Source of the DNA: Nocardioidaceae bacterium
GTDB lineage: Bacteria > Actinomycetota > Actinomycetes > Propionibacteriales > Nocardioidaceae
Length of the DNA stretch: 10,014 bases
Assembly: GCA_013813125.1 (NCBI GenBank)
Contig: JACCSH010000174.1
Coordinates: forward strand, 1 to 10,014
Direction: 5' to 3'
Shown in pieces: positions 1 through 6,700 of this stretch. The first letter of the stretch is position 1; each line of letters opens with the position of its first letter. A program made the translations under genes and the position numbers. The notes under the pieces are model-generated. The model was not told the origin of the DNA, did not search any database, and saw only the letters and a list, made by a program, of their open reading frames with translations.

Positions 1-90
1 GCGGCGCTACCGTTCGATGACACTCTTGTCCACGAGCCACCGCACGAGCCGGCGCTCGAGCGAGTCTTGGAGGTCGTAGCGGATGCGTGA
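1..90 (+). CDS. 3' end of an unidentified upstream gene (partial)
   Basis: Frame 1 is open from the window edge and ends in TGA at 88-90, leaving 29 C-terminal residues beginning AALPFDDTLVHEPPHEPAL. About 70% of these codons end in G or C, as in the real genes nearby. The stop lies 8 bases inside the next gene (xdhC, ATG at 83), which is the usual arrangement of co-translated operon genes. The tail is acidic and shows no motif I recognise. In actinobacteria xdhC often follows MoxR-type ATPase, VWA-protein or molybdenum hydroxylase subunit genes, but this fragment does not let me choose one. The start and most of the protein lie outside the window. Confidence 0.55.
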   Translation, partial: AALPFDDTLVHEPPHEPALERVLEVVADA

Positions 91-1225
91 TGTGCTCGAC
101 AAGCTGCTGCCGTGGTGGCAGTCAGGCGAGCCAGTCGCCGTCGCCACCGTGGTCGCTACCTTCCAGTCAGCGCCTCGCCTGCCCGGAGCCTCGATGCTGG
201 TAGGTCCGAGTGGTGAAGCGGTTGGCTCGGTGTCTGGCGGATGCGTCGAGGGAGCCGTTTACGAGCTGGCCCAGCAGGTGCTCACCAACCGGGTTCCGAG
301 CCTGCAGCGCTACGGCGTGAGTGATGCGGACGCCTTTGCAGTTGGACTGACCTGCGGCGGCATCCTCGACGTCTTTGTCGAGGTCATCGATGCGGAGAAC
401 TTCCCTGAGCTGGGTGGGGTGGCAGCAGACATCGAGGCGGGAGAGCCGATTGCGGTAGCCACGGTCGTCGCCCACGACGAGGCCGCGTGGGTGGGGCGTC
501 GGCTGATCATTCGCCCCGAAGGTCGGGCGGAGGCGGTGGTGGGGTCGCTTAGCTCGTCGCGAGCTGACGATGCCGTGTCGGCCGACGCCCGCGGCCTCTT
601 GGCGGCCGGACGTAGCGAGACGCTGCACTACGGCCCCGATGGTCAACGGCGCGGTGACGGTATGGCGGTGTTCGTTTCGTCGTACGCACCCAAACCTCGG
701 ATGCTGGTCTTCGGCGCCATCGACTTCGCCGCCGCGGTCGCGCGGGTCGGCTCCTTCCTCGGCTATCACGTAACGGTGTGCGATGCGCGACCTGTGTTCG
801 CGACCGAGTCGCGCTTCCCCGAAGCTGACGAGGTCGTGGTCAAGTGGCCGCACCGGTTTCTCGCCGAGGAGGTTGCTGAAGGCCGCGTCGACGGCCGCAC
901 TGTCATCTGCGTTCTGACCCACGATCCCAAGTTCGACGTGCCCGTGCTCGAGACCGCGCTGCGACTCCCCGAGGTGGCGTACGTCGGAGCGATGGGTTCT
1001 CGCCGTACCCACGACGACCGGATGGCGCGCCTGAAGGAGGCCGGGCTGACCGACGACGAGCTGGGCCGGCTCTCCAGCCCCATCGGACTCGACCTGGGGG
1101 CTCGAACCCCTGAGGAGACTGCCATCAGCATCGCGGCCGAGATCGTCGCGGTGCACTGGGGCGGCCGCGGCAACCGCCTGTCCATGGCCGGCGGGCCGAT
1201 CCACCACGCTGAGCACCGCGAGTGA
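83..1225 (+). CDS. XdhC/CoxI family molybdenum hydroxylase maturation factor
   Basis: The 380-residue protein matches the long two-domain form of the family. The N-terminal XdhC_CoxI part carries SGGCVEG at 51-57 (Cys54) and GLTCGG at 88-93 (Cys91). The C-terminal Rossmann-like part starts at about 206 with the VFGAIDFAA stretch and contains WPHRFL at 255-260, LTHDPKFD at 278-285 and VGAMGSRRTH at 301-310. Known XdhC proteins bind molybdenum cofactor and help sulfurate and insert it into xanthine dehydrogenase or CO dehydrogenase-like enzymes in the cytoplasm. No such enzyme lies in the window, so the client is unknown. The ATG at 83 has a good GGAGG at 69-73 with a 9-base spacer and overlaps the upstream gene's stop. 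The GEPVAVATVVA segment at 15-25 recurs as GEPIAVATVVA at 120-130, which suggests an internally duplicated beta unit. Confidence 0.9.
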   Translation: MRDVLDKLLPWWQSGEPVAVATVVATFQSAPRLPGASMLVGPSGEAVGSVSGGCVEGAVYELAQQVLTNRVPSLQRYGVSDADAFAVGLTCGGILDVFVEVIDAENFPELGGVAADIEAGEPIAVATVVAHDEAAWVGRRLIIRPEGRAEAVVGSLSSSRADDAVSADARGLLAAGRSETLHYGPDGQRRGDGMAVFVSSYAPKPRMLVFGAIDFAAAVARVGSFLGYHVTVCDARPVFATESRFPEADEVVVKWPHRFLAEEVAEGRVDGRTVICVLTHDPKFDVPVLETALRLPEVAYVGAMGSRRTHDDRMARLKEAGLTDDELGRLSSPIGLDLGARTPEETAISIAAEIVAVHWGGRGNRLSMAGGPIHHAEHRE

Positions 1226-1234
1226 CTCGAGATC

Positions 1235-1253
1235 GTTCACATGAACTGTTATG
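1235..1253. repeat. Operator-like repeat, copy 1 (perfect palindromic core)
   Basis: The core GTTCACATGAAC (1235-1246) is an inverted repeat with arms GTTCA and TGAAC around a CA centre. It continues as TGTTATG. The block CACATGAACTGTTATG recurs 51 bases downstream with 14 of 16 bases identical. It lies just after the xdhC stop, in a locally AT-richer stretch. A regulator-binding site is possible. No plus-strand gene starts close by, so its target is unclear. Confidence 0.4.
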
Positions 1254-1285
1254 CGACCGGTTTTCGCGCTGGATGCCGTGCTTCA

Positions 1286-1304
1286 GTGCACATGAACGGT
1301 TACG
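1286..1304. repeat. Operator-like repeat, copy 2 (one arm mismatch)
   Basis: GTGCACATGAAC (1286-1297) followed by GGTTACG is the second copy of the motif at 1235-1253. It has the same orientation and lies 51 bases away, close to five helical turns. One arm differs from the palindrome by a single base (GTGCA instead of GTTCA). The paired arrangement is what would be expected of a two-site operator, but only the sequence similarity is seen; binding is inference. Confidence 0.4.
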
Positions 1305-1312
1305 GTTGGTTG

Positions 1313-1337
1313 GGGCCGACGCCGCGGCGGGCGGCCC
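1313..1337. terminator. GC-rich hairpin in a convergent gap, possible bidirectional terminator
   Basis: Outer arms GGGCC (1313-1317) and GGCCC (1333-1337) enclose the perfect palindrome CGCCGCGGCG (1320-1329), with small GA and GGC bulges between. The whole can fold into a strong hairpin on either strand. It sits 87 bases after the xdhC stop and 48 bases after the stop of the minus-strand gene ending at 1386, as expected for a shared terminator. There is no following T tract, so it would have to be the tail-less type discussed for actinobacteria. GC-rich palindromes also arise by chance in such genomes. Confidence 0.35.
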
Positions 1338-1385
1338 AGCGGCCTCAGGTACGGATCTGGCGCGGGCGGGTCAGCCGGTCGAAGG

Positions 1386-1751
1386 CTACGGCCCCGAGGC
1401 GGTGACCTTCGGCAGCGCGCCCAAGTGGGCAATCACGGACCCCGACAGCGAACAGACCCATCGTGGGTCAGCGCCCAGCTCCGGGTCGATCGTCAGGCTA
1501 TGCTCGGTCGGGTCCGGGCAGCCGGAACAGACCGGCCAACGCTTGGACTCCTCGAACAGGGAGTCCTGTACGTCTTGGGCAACCAGACCGTCGACGTACT
1601 CCCAGCCCTGCGGCCACTGCGAGAGCCACCACCGCCGCTCCGCCACACAGTCCTCGACTATCGAGACGGTGTGCGGATCGACGAGATCTTGCGCTGCGAG
1701 GTCGAGCAGCACAAGTGCTCGGGCCTGCAACAGCGGGTCTCCCGACGTCAT
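1386..1751 (-). CDS. Conserved actinobacterial protein of unknown function
   Basis: The gene encodes 121 residues from the ATG at 1751 (MTSGDP...), or 124 from the ATG at 1760. I prefer 1751 because AGGA lies 8 bases before it, while the upstream ATG has no usable ribosome site. The protein is acidic and rich in Trp: RRWWLSQWPQGWEYV, then VAQDVQDSLFEE, then WPVCSGCPDPTEHSL with a Cys-x2-Cys pair, and a C-terminal part DPELGADPRWVCSLSG ending in LGALP. This order (W-rich helix, DVQD, WP.C, H, DPELG, WVC) resembles a conserved hypothetical family I recall from Streptomyces and related genera. No function is known to me. The Cys and His residues could bind a metal, but that is speculation. It is transcribed divergently from cutC, only 26 bases away, and converges on xdhC. 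No signal peptide or membrane segment is visible. Confidence 0.7.
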   Translation of the reverse strand: MTSGDPLLQARALVLLDLAAQDLVDPHTVSIVEDCVAERRWWLSQWPQGWEYVDGLVAQDVQDSLFEESKRWPVCSGCPDPTEHSLTIDPELGADPRWVCSLSGSVIAHLGALPKVTASGP

Positions 1752-1759
1752 GGGATCCA

Positions 1760-1763
1760 TCCT
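1760..1763 (-). promoter_or_regulatory. Ribosome binding site deciding the start of the small minus-strand gene
   Basis: On the minus strand AGGA at 1763-1760 is followed by an 8-base spacer and then the ATG at 1751. The same AGGA overlaps the alternative ATG at 1760, so it cannot serve that codon. This favours the shorter protein starting MTSGDP. Confidence 0.45.
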
Positions 1764-1777
1764 GGCACTCTGGTCAA

Positions 1778-2548
1778 GTGACCAATCCGTCTGTCAGTGG
1801 ACGTGGCGCCGCACCGGCGAGCTCGCGGTTGATCGAGGTTGTCGCGCTGCATCCCGGCGACGCCGAAAACGCGCAGGAGGGCGGCGCCGACCGCATTCAG
1901 CTGTGCGCCTGGTCCAATGGTGAATCCCGGTCCGTCGAGCCCGCCGTGGTGAGCGCGGTTGTGCGGGCCGTCGACCTGCCGGTGCGTGTCACCTTGCGAC
2001 TCTCGAGCGGTTTCACCACTTCGGGCGGCGAGTTCTCCCGGCTGGTCGGGCTGGCCAGCAACTATCTCGCACTCGGTGTCGAGGGTTTCTCGTTCGGCTT
2101 CCTGACAGCAGACCTCGAGATCGACGATGACGTATGCCTGGCGCTTGTCCGAGAGATCGGCGATGCACCATGGACCTTCGACCGGGTCTTCGACTCTGCC
2201 CTCGATGCGAACCGTGCCTGGCGGCGGGTTCGCCAGCTGCCCGGGCTCGACGGTATCCACACCTCCGGCGCTGTGCGCGGCATGGATACAGGTTTCGACG
2301 ATCTGCTCGGAATGGCCAAGAGCGATCCGACGTTCGCGGCTATAGCGATTGCCGCAGCGGGGACCCGCCCCGAGCATGTCCCTTGGCTGATGCGTGCCGG
2401 CATCACCCGGCTGCATCTCGGTGCTGTGGTGCGGCCAGGGGGGACCTGGACCAAGGCACACGTCGACTCGGGTTTCGTACGGTCATGGCGCCGACTGCTC
2501 GACGATGCCCCTGCCAGCCTGGCCCGCGCGTCTGGCTCAGCCGGCTGA
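1778..2548 (+). CDS. cutC: CutC family protein (divergent)
   Basis: The 256-residue protein follows the CutC TIM-barrel order. LIEVVALHPGDAENAQEGGADRIQLC (18-43, given here only as landmark text) is the first strand and GADRIELC-type signature. It is followed by GVEGFSFGFLT at 100-110, PWTFDRVFD at 131-139, GIHTSGAVRGMDTGFDDL at 159-176 and LHLGAVVRPGG at 212-222. It departs from the usual family: MIRPRGGDF is replaced by a TLRLSSGFTTSGGEF-like segment (72-86), and the His of TFHRAFD is Asp136. CutC proteins are called copper homeostasis factors, but the Escherichia coli copper phenotype has been attributed to a small RNA within cutC, so the biochemical role is open. The GTG at 1778 gives a 17-residue leader and has no clear ribosome site; a TTG at 1829 would start exactly at the domain. 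The next gene begins 3 bases after its stop. Confidence 0.8.
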   Translation: MTNPSVSGRGAAPASSRLIEVVALHPGDAENAQEGGADRIQLCAWSNGESRSVEPAVVSAVVRAVDLPVRVTLRLSSGFTTSGGEFSRLVGLASNYLALGVEGFSFGFLTADLEIDDDVCLALVREIGDAPWTFDRVFDSALDANRAWRRVRQLPGLDGIHTSGAVRGMDTGFDDLLGMAKSDPTFAAIAIAAAGTRPEHVPWLMRAGITRLHLGAVVRPGGTWTKAHVDSGFVRSWRRLLDDAPASLARASGSAG

Positions 2549-2551
2549 CGC

Positions 2552-3754
2552 GTGGCCATTTTGATCGACCCGCCGGTGTGGCCTGCGCACGGCCGGCTGT
2601 GGTCCCACCTGATCAGCGACGCCTCGTTCGACGAGCTACACGCCTTCGCAGCCGCGTCCGGCGTGCCCCGGCGCGGGTTCGAGCGCGACCACTACGACGT
2701 ACCCGCATCGTCTTATGAGGCGCTGGTGGCAGCGGGAGCGATTCCCGTTTCGTCGAGAGAGGTCGTACGACGTCTGGCGGCCAGTGGCCTCCGCAGGCGC
2801 AAAGCCGATGTGATGGCACCTCGGGAGCCGGGTCGTGAACTGCTCCGACCACCCCGGCTGCATCCGGGTGACGAGGTGGCGGTGGTGGCGACCGCGGGTC
2901 CAGTCCTGCCCGAGCGGCTTGCCGCTGGGGTCGCACGCCTCGAGGCGTGGGGATTGCGGGTGCGGATAGCGGAGCACGTGCTCGACCGTCATGCCCACCT
3001 CTCCTACGTGTCTGCCAGGGACGCGGACCGGGCGGCGGACTTCTCCGCAGCATGGATGGACACCGACGTGCGGGCCATCTTCACCGCTCGTGGTGGCTTC
3101 GGCACCCAACGCGTCCTCGACCTGCTCGACTGGCGGCGACTGGCCGAGGCCGAGCCCAAGGTGATTGTCGGGTTCTCCGATCTCACTGTGCTGCACCAGG
3201 CGGTGGCGGCTCGCCTTGGCCTCGCCACGGTGCACGGACATGTCGTGACGTCCCTCGGCGCAGCGGCCGGTGACAGTGACGAGCGGCTGCGGAAACTGTT
3301 GTTCGAACCGGACACGGTGGCTGACCTGCTGGGAGGAATTGAAAGCAACACCTGGGTCTCCGGACGGGCCGAAGGCATCCTCGTCGGAGGCAACCTCGCC
3401 ATGCTGACCGCGGAGCTTGGGACCGCCTTCGACCGTCCGGCGAGGAACGCTCTTGTGGTGATCGAGGACATCGCGGAGGCGCCACACCGCATCGACCGCC
3501 AGCTAACCCAACTCCAGCGGACAGGCTGGTTCGACGGTGTGCGGGCGATCGTGCTCGGCGCGTTCACAGACTGCGGTGAGGAGGCCGAGGTGGATGCGGT
3601 ACTGCGTGAGCGACTCACCCCGCTGGGCGTTCCGGTCCTGGCCGGCATCGACTTCGGACACACCCCTAGCACCATCAGTGTTCCCCTCGGCGTGCTAGCC
3701 ACGTTGGATGCCGATGCTGGTTCTCTCACCCTGAAGAGGCCACCGCTGCTGTGA
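2552..3754 (+). CDS. DUF4031-LD-carboxypeptidase (S66) fusion protein
   Basis: One 400-residue open frame joins two modules. Residues 1-83 match DUF4031, a small domain of unknown function, with ILIDPPVWPAHGRLWSHLISD and GVPRRGFERDHYDV as landmarks. After a linker at about 84-102, residues 103-400 form a complete S66 serine peptidase. RGGFGTQRVLDLL follows residue 179, the nucleophile elbow GFSDLT has Ser209, VVIEDIAEAPHRIDRQL has Glu305, and GIDFGHTP has His370. These fit the Ser-Glu-His triad of LdcA and MccF. LdcA enzymes trim the terminal D-Ala from murein tetrapeptides in the cytoplasm during wall recycling; MccF relatives inactivate microcin C-type peptides. No signal peptide is visible. 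The GTG at 2552 is 3 bases after the cutC stop, so translation is probably coupled. An internal ATG at 2812 could give the peptidase alone, but it has no good ribosome site. Confidence 0.87.
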   Translation: MAILIDPPVWPAHGRLWSHLISDASFDELHAFAAASGVPRRGFERDHYDVPASSYEALVAAGAIPVSSREVVRRLAASGLRRRKADVMAPREPGRELLRPPRLHPGDEVAVVATAGPVLPERLAAGVARLEAWGLRVRIAEHVLDRHAHLSYVSARDADRAADFSAAWMDTDVRAIFTARGGFGTQRVLDLLDWRRLAEAEPKVIVGFSDLTVLHQAVAARLGLATVHGHVVTSLGAAAGDSDERLRKLLFEPDTVADLLGGIESNTWVSGRAEGILVGGNLAMLTAELGTAFDRPARNALVVIEDIAEAPHRIDRQLTQLQRTGWFDGVRAIVLGAFTDCGEEAEVDAVLRERLTPLGVPVLAGIDFGHTPSTISVPLGVLATLDADAGSLTLKRPPLL

Positions 3755-3917
3755 GGCTGGGATAGCGACTTCGTGACTGAGCCGCTTCTCGTCTGCTCCG
3801 TTGTGAACTTTGGGTCGCTGGGCGGACTTGCGTTACCACCCCAGCTAGTGAGCACTTGGGTCAACCGCGGCCCTGATGAGCTGATGCCAAACAAGGCTTT
3901 GGGCTACCTGCGCCGGC

Positions 3918-4637
3918 TCAGGGAGCGGCGTTGGCTTCGAGGGACGTGAGCTCGGCCTCGAGGTTGGTTCGCGCGGCGGTCTCCCACGAGGCGCCGATCG
4001 ATGTACGGAACAACGCGGGAAGGTTGAGCAACTGAGACAGTACGGCGATCCGGGCGACCCGCCAGTCGTCGTCGCCGACGTGGGCGTACTCCTGTCGGAC
4101 GGCGCACACGTAGGCGGTATAGCCATCGGGTCCGCTGGCGAGGATGCTGAGATCCGCGTCGCAGAGAACAGCCCCGTTGCTGTCGCCGCCAGCCGGATCA
4201 TGCGTTGCGGTCAACCGAACCAGCCGCGCCACCTCGGCCACCTGGTGGAGATCCAGTTCGACCTGGCGCAGAGTCGACTCGGCCAGCTGCGCAGACTGCT
4301 CCTCGTTGTCCGACCGGTGCACGTCGTACACGGCGTCGTGAAACCAGGCGGCCAGCTCAACGGCTACTAGGTCTGTCGCCTCGGGCGCCAAGGAGCCGAC
4401 CGTATCCAGCACGGTGAGCAGGTGCCGACCGTTGTGATAGCGGCGCTCCGGCGCTTCGTATGCCGACAGCAGCCTGGCGCCCAGCTGAGGGTGGCTGGGC
4501 ATCAGGCGGTTCCAATGTGAGAGCAGATCGGCATGCCGCCCGCCGGCCAGACCCAGCGGGGCCGGTCCACGGCGCCCAGAGGAGTTGCACGGGCCAACAG
4601 ACCCGGGCGGGTCCGCGGGCTCCATAGGCCGGGTCAT
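3918..4637 (-). CDS. HD-domain predicted metal-dependent phosphohydrolase
   Basis: The 239-residue protein has the HD-family pattern of the COG4339 type. RRYHNGRHL at 65-73 supplies His68 and His72, AAWFHDAVYD at 96-105 gives the HD pair His100-Asp101, DNEEQSA is at 110-116, and CDADLSILA at 159-167 supplies the distal Asp. The C-terminal signature runs YAHVGDDDW at 184-192, then LNLPALFRT and WETAARTNLEAEL. Such proteins are predicted soluble metal-dependent phosphohydrolases; the substrate is unknown. Some relatives carry the misleading database name NMDA receptor subunit. The ATG at 4635-4637 overlaps the TGA of the HelD-like gene (ATGA), indicating translational coupling. The first 35 or so residues are Pro/Gly-rich and precede the conserved start at DLLSHWNRLMP, so they may be a lineage-specific extension forced by the overlap. 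Confidence 0.85.
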   Translation of the reverse strand: MTRPMEPADPPGSVGPCNSSGRRGPAPLGLAGGRHADLLSHWNRLMPSHPQLGARLLSAYEAPERRYHNGRHLLTVLDTVGSLAPEATDLVAVELAAWFHDAVYDVHRSDNEEQSAQLAESTLRQVELDLHQVAEVARLVRLTATHDPAGGDSNGAVLCDADLSILASGPDGYTAYVCAVRQEYAHVGDDDWRVARIAVLSQLLNLPALFRTSIGASWETAARTNLEAELTSLEANAAP

Positions 4638-6694
4638 GGTCGTTCCAGCTGCGAGGGCAGAGGCTGGCCGTGCACGATCTGAAGTGATGTGACGGCTCGG
4701 GTGAGGCAGACGTACAGGCGCCGCAGGCCGATGATCTCGTCAGTCTCAGCCGCCACGATCGCGGCGGGTTCGACCAGCACGACGTGGTCGAACTCCAGCC
4801 CCTTGGCCAGAGTTGCGGGCACAAGGTCGACCCGTGCCTCGATGTCGTCGTCGCTGCCGAGGATGCTGAACTCGACTCCAGCGGCCTCCAGCGCGACTGC
4901 CGATGAAGCCACCTCCTCGTCGGGCACGACGAGACCGATCGATCCCATCTCTGTCAGCGCCGCGAGCACCGAGGCCGAGGCCGCCTCGTTCACGTCGACA
5001 GCCTGCGTGATGACGAGCCCGCCAGAGCCGCTCCGCACCGATCTCGGCGGCGTCAGATCGGGCGCGATGGTGGGCAGCAGCTGCGCGGCGTACTCGATGA
5101 CGTCGCTGGGGACGCGGAAGCCGAGGGTGAGCTCCTCCACATGTGCTCCGCCCAGCCCCAGGTGCTCCAGACTCCAGTTCCAGCTTCCGACGGCCCACGG
5201 CGTCGTGGCCTGGGCGAGGTCACCGAGCACCGTTGCCGAGCCGGTCGAACATTGTCGGCCGACGCTGCGCAGCATCATCGCGGACAGGTCCTGTGCCTCG
5301 TCGAGAACGACGTGGCCGAGACTGGGGGTCCGCTCGATCAGGTCGGCGGCCTCGTCGATCAAGACGCAGTCGTGGAGAGACCACTTGACGCTGCCAAGTC
5401 CTTTCGCCGATCGGGCCCAAGAGATGGCGGCACGCTCTGAGTCGGTGAGGATGCCCTCAGAGGATCGCAACAAGAAGTCCGGATCGCCCAGCAGCCGCAT
5501 GACCAAGCGTCTTGGGTCAACGGCCGGCCAGAGCACGTCGGCGAACTGCCTCACCGGACGGCTTCGCGCCACCGACGTCTGCACCCTGTCGTCCGGGGAC
5601 TCGCCCGAGAGCTCCATCTTGACGAGCACGGCATGGGCGAGGCGTTGCGGGAGCATGGCGCGCCCAGCGCCGTACCGGACCTCCCGTTCGCGCAGCTCGA
5701 CCACAATTTCGTCGGCTTCGTACGCCGGCACACGCCATCGTCGTACCCCGAGAGGCACTACCAACGCCTCAGTGGCCGCCCGGAGATGCGACCACAGCGC
5801 ACGCTCGACCACCTGCGCCATCCGGGCATCTGCCTTGACCCCTGCGGCTGCGGCGTCGTCGGATGCCTTGATGGGAACATGGCCCACCAGGTCGGTGAGA
5901 GTTGTCTGCTTGGCCTCGATCTCACCCAGCGCGGGCAGTACGTCGCCGATGTAGCGAAGAAACGACGCATTGGGTCCGACGACGAGGACCCCCTGCCGCC
6001 GCAACTGGTCTCTGTGCGCATACAGCAGATAGGCGGCGCGATGCAGACCGACCGCCGTCTTGCCGGTACCCGGGGCGCCTTGAACGCAGATGCTGGTGCT
6101 GAGATCGGCTCGAACGATGTCGTCCTGCTCGGGTTGGATGGTTGCGACGATGTCTCGCATCGGTCCTACCCGGGGCCGCTCGATCTCGGCCGTCAGAATC
6201 GCGCTTTCGACCGACGGTGGATCTGCACCTGACACCGACGAAGCGCTGTCCCCAGGTTCACCGTCGTCGAGGTTCTCCTCCTCATATGCGGTCACGCCAC
6301 CTCGGGAGAAGCCGAACCGGCGACGCAGCCGCAGGCCCATGGGGTCGGACTTGCTGGCTCGGTAGAAGGGGCGGGAGACCGGTGCGCGCCAGTCCACGAC
6401 GAGGGGATCGCCGCGCTCATCGGTGACGTGGCGGCGGCCGACGTAGAAGCGCTCACGAGTTGCGGCATAGTCCAGGCGGCCGAAGAACAAGGGGATCTCG
6501 GGGTCGTCCTCGAGCGCCTGCATCCTCTTCCACAGCGTGCACTTCAAGAACTCGTTGCTGACGGCGTCTCCGCTCAGCGCCTTCATCGAGGCGGTGCGTT
6601 CCCTCATCCTGCGCAGCGCATTCCGGGACTCGTCGAGGTGCGCTTGCTCCTTGACGATCTCGTCGGAAGCTGGGTTGGGGCGAGTGGTGTCCAC
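4634..6694 (-). CDS. HelD-like RNA polymerase-associated ATPase/helicase (UvrD superfamily)
   Basis: The 686-residue protein shows the HelD architecture. An N-terminal charged helical segment (about 10-65, likely coiled coil) is followed by FFGRLDY at 70-76, YVGRRHV at 84-90 and VVDWRAPVSRPFYRA at 99-113. Then come Walker A GAPGTGKT at 206-213, Walker B DEAQD at 465-469, GDLAQAT at 491-497, GFRVP at 525-529, KGLEFD at 631-636 and the arginine motif RRLYVCLTRA at 658-667. HelD proteins pull nucleic acid and inactive complexes off RNA polymerase; actinobacterial class II members include the Mycobacterium smegmatis HelD and the rifamycin-tolerance protein HelR. Length and motifs fit that class, though sequence alone does not separate HelD from HelR here. 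The start is GTG at 6694 with GAGGG 6 bases upstream. The gene lies 9 bases after xpb and overlaps the HD gene by 4 bases. Confidence 0.88.
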   Translation of the reverse strand: MDTTRPNPASDEIVKEQAHLDESRNALRRMRERTASMKALSGDAVSNEFLKCTLWKRMQALEDDPEIPLFFGRLDYAATRERFYVGRRHVTDERGDPLVVDWRAPVSRPFYRASKSDPMGLRLRRRFGFSRGGVTAYEEENLDDGEPGDSASSVSGADPPSVESAILTAEIERPRVGPMRDIVATIQPEQDDIVRADLSTSICVQGAPGTGKTAVGLHRAAYLLYAHRDQLRRQGVLVVGPNASFLRYIGDVLPALGEIEAKQTTLTDLVGHVPIKASDDAAAAGVKADARMAQVVERALWSHLRAATEALVVPLGVRRWRVPAYEADEIVVELREREVRYGAGRAMLPQRLAHAVLVKMELSGESPDDRVQTSVARSRPVRQFADVLWPAVDPRRLVMRLLGDPDFLLRSSEGILTDSERAAISWARSAKGLGSVKWSLHDCVLIDEAADLIERTPSLGHVVLDEAQDLSAMMLRSVGRQCSTGSATVLGDLAQATTPWAVGSWNWSLEHLGLGGAHVEELTLGFRVPSDVIEYAAQLLPTIAPDLTPPRSVRSGSGGLVITQAVDVNEAASASVLAALTEMGSIGLVVPDEEVASSAVALEAAGVEFSILGSDDDIEARVDLVPATLAKGLEFDHVVLVEPAAIVAAETDEIIGLRRLYVCLTRAVTSLQIVHGQPLPSQLERP

Positions 6695-6700
6695 GTAAGG

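Noticed and set aside
167..1240. A 357-codon open frame on the minus strand opposite xdhC
   Set aside because: It mirrors the codon structure of xdhC. Its translation is rich in His, Arg and Gly with no recognisable motif, while the plus strand encodes a clear XdhC protein.
1222..1923. A 233-codon plus-strand open frame following xdhC
   Set aside because: It overlaps the minus-strand conserved protein and the start of cutC. Its translation is Ser/Arg-rich with no family resemblance, and it has no convincing ribosome site.
2636..3487. A 283-codon minus-strand open frame, and another at 3004-3894
   Set aside because: Both lie opposite the DUF4031-S66 gene, whose motifs are unambiguous. They are expected antisense frames in GC-rich coding DNA.
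2812..3754. A separate LD-carboxypeptidase gene starting at the internal ATG at 2812
   Set aside because: There is no stop before it and no good ribosome site, and the frame is continuous with the DUF4031 part. I kept it as one gene and noted the alternative.
3887..3902. Weak hairpin CCAAA-CAAGGC-TTTGG near the 3' end of the HD gene
   Set aside because: The stem is five base pairs, AT-rich and without a T tract, so it is too weak to call a terminator. The rest of the 163-base convergent gap at 3755-3917 shows nothing better.
4689..5954. A 421-codon plus-strand open frame
   Set aside because: It is antisense to the HelD-like gene and its translation is dominated by Ser, Arg and Thr. All helicase motifs are in the minus-strand frame.
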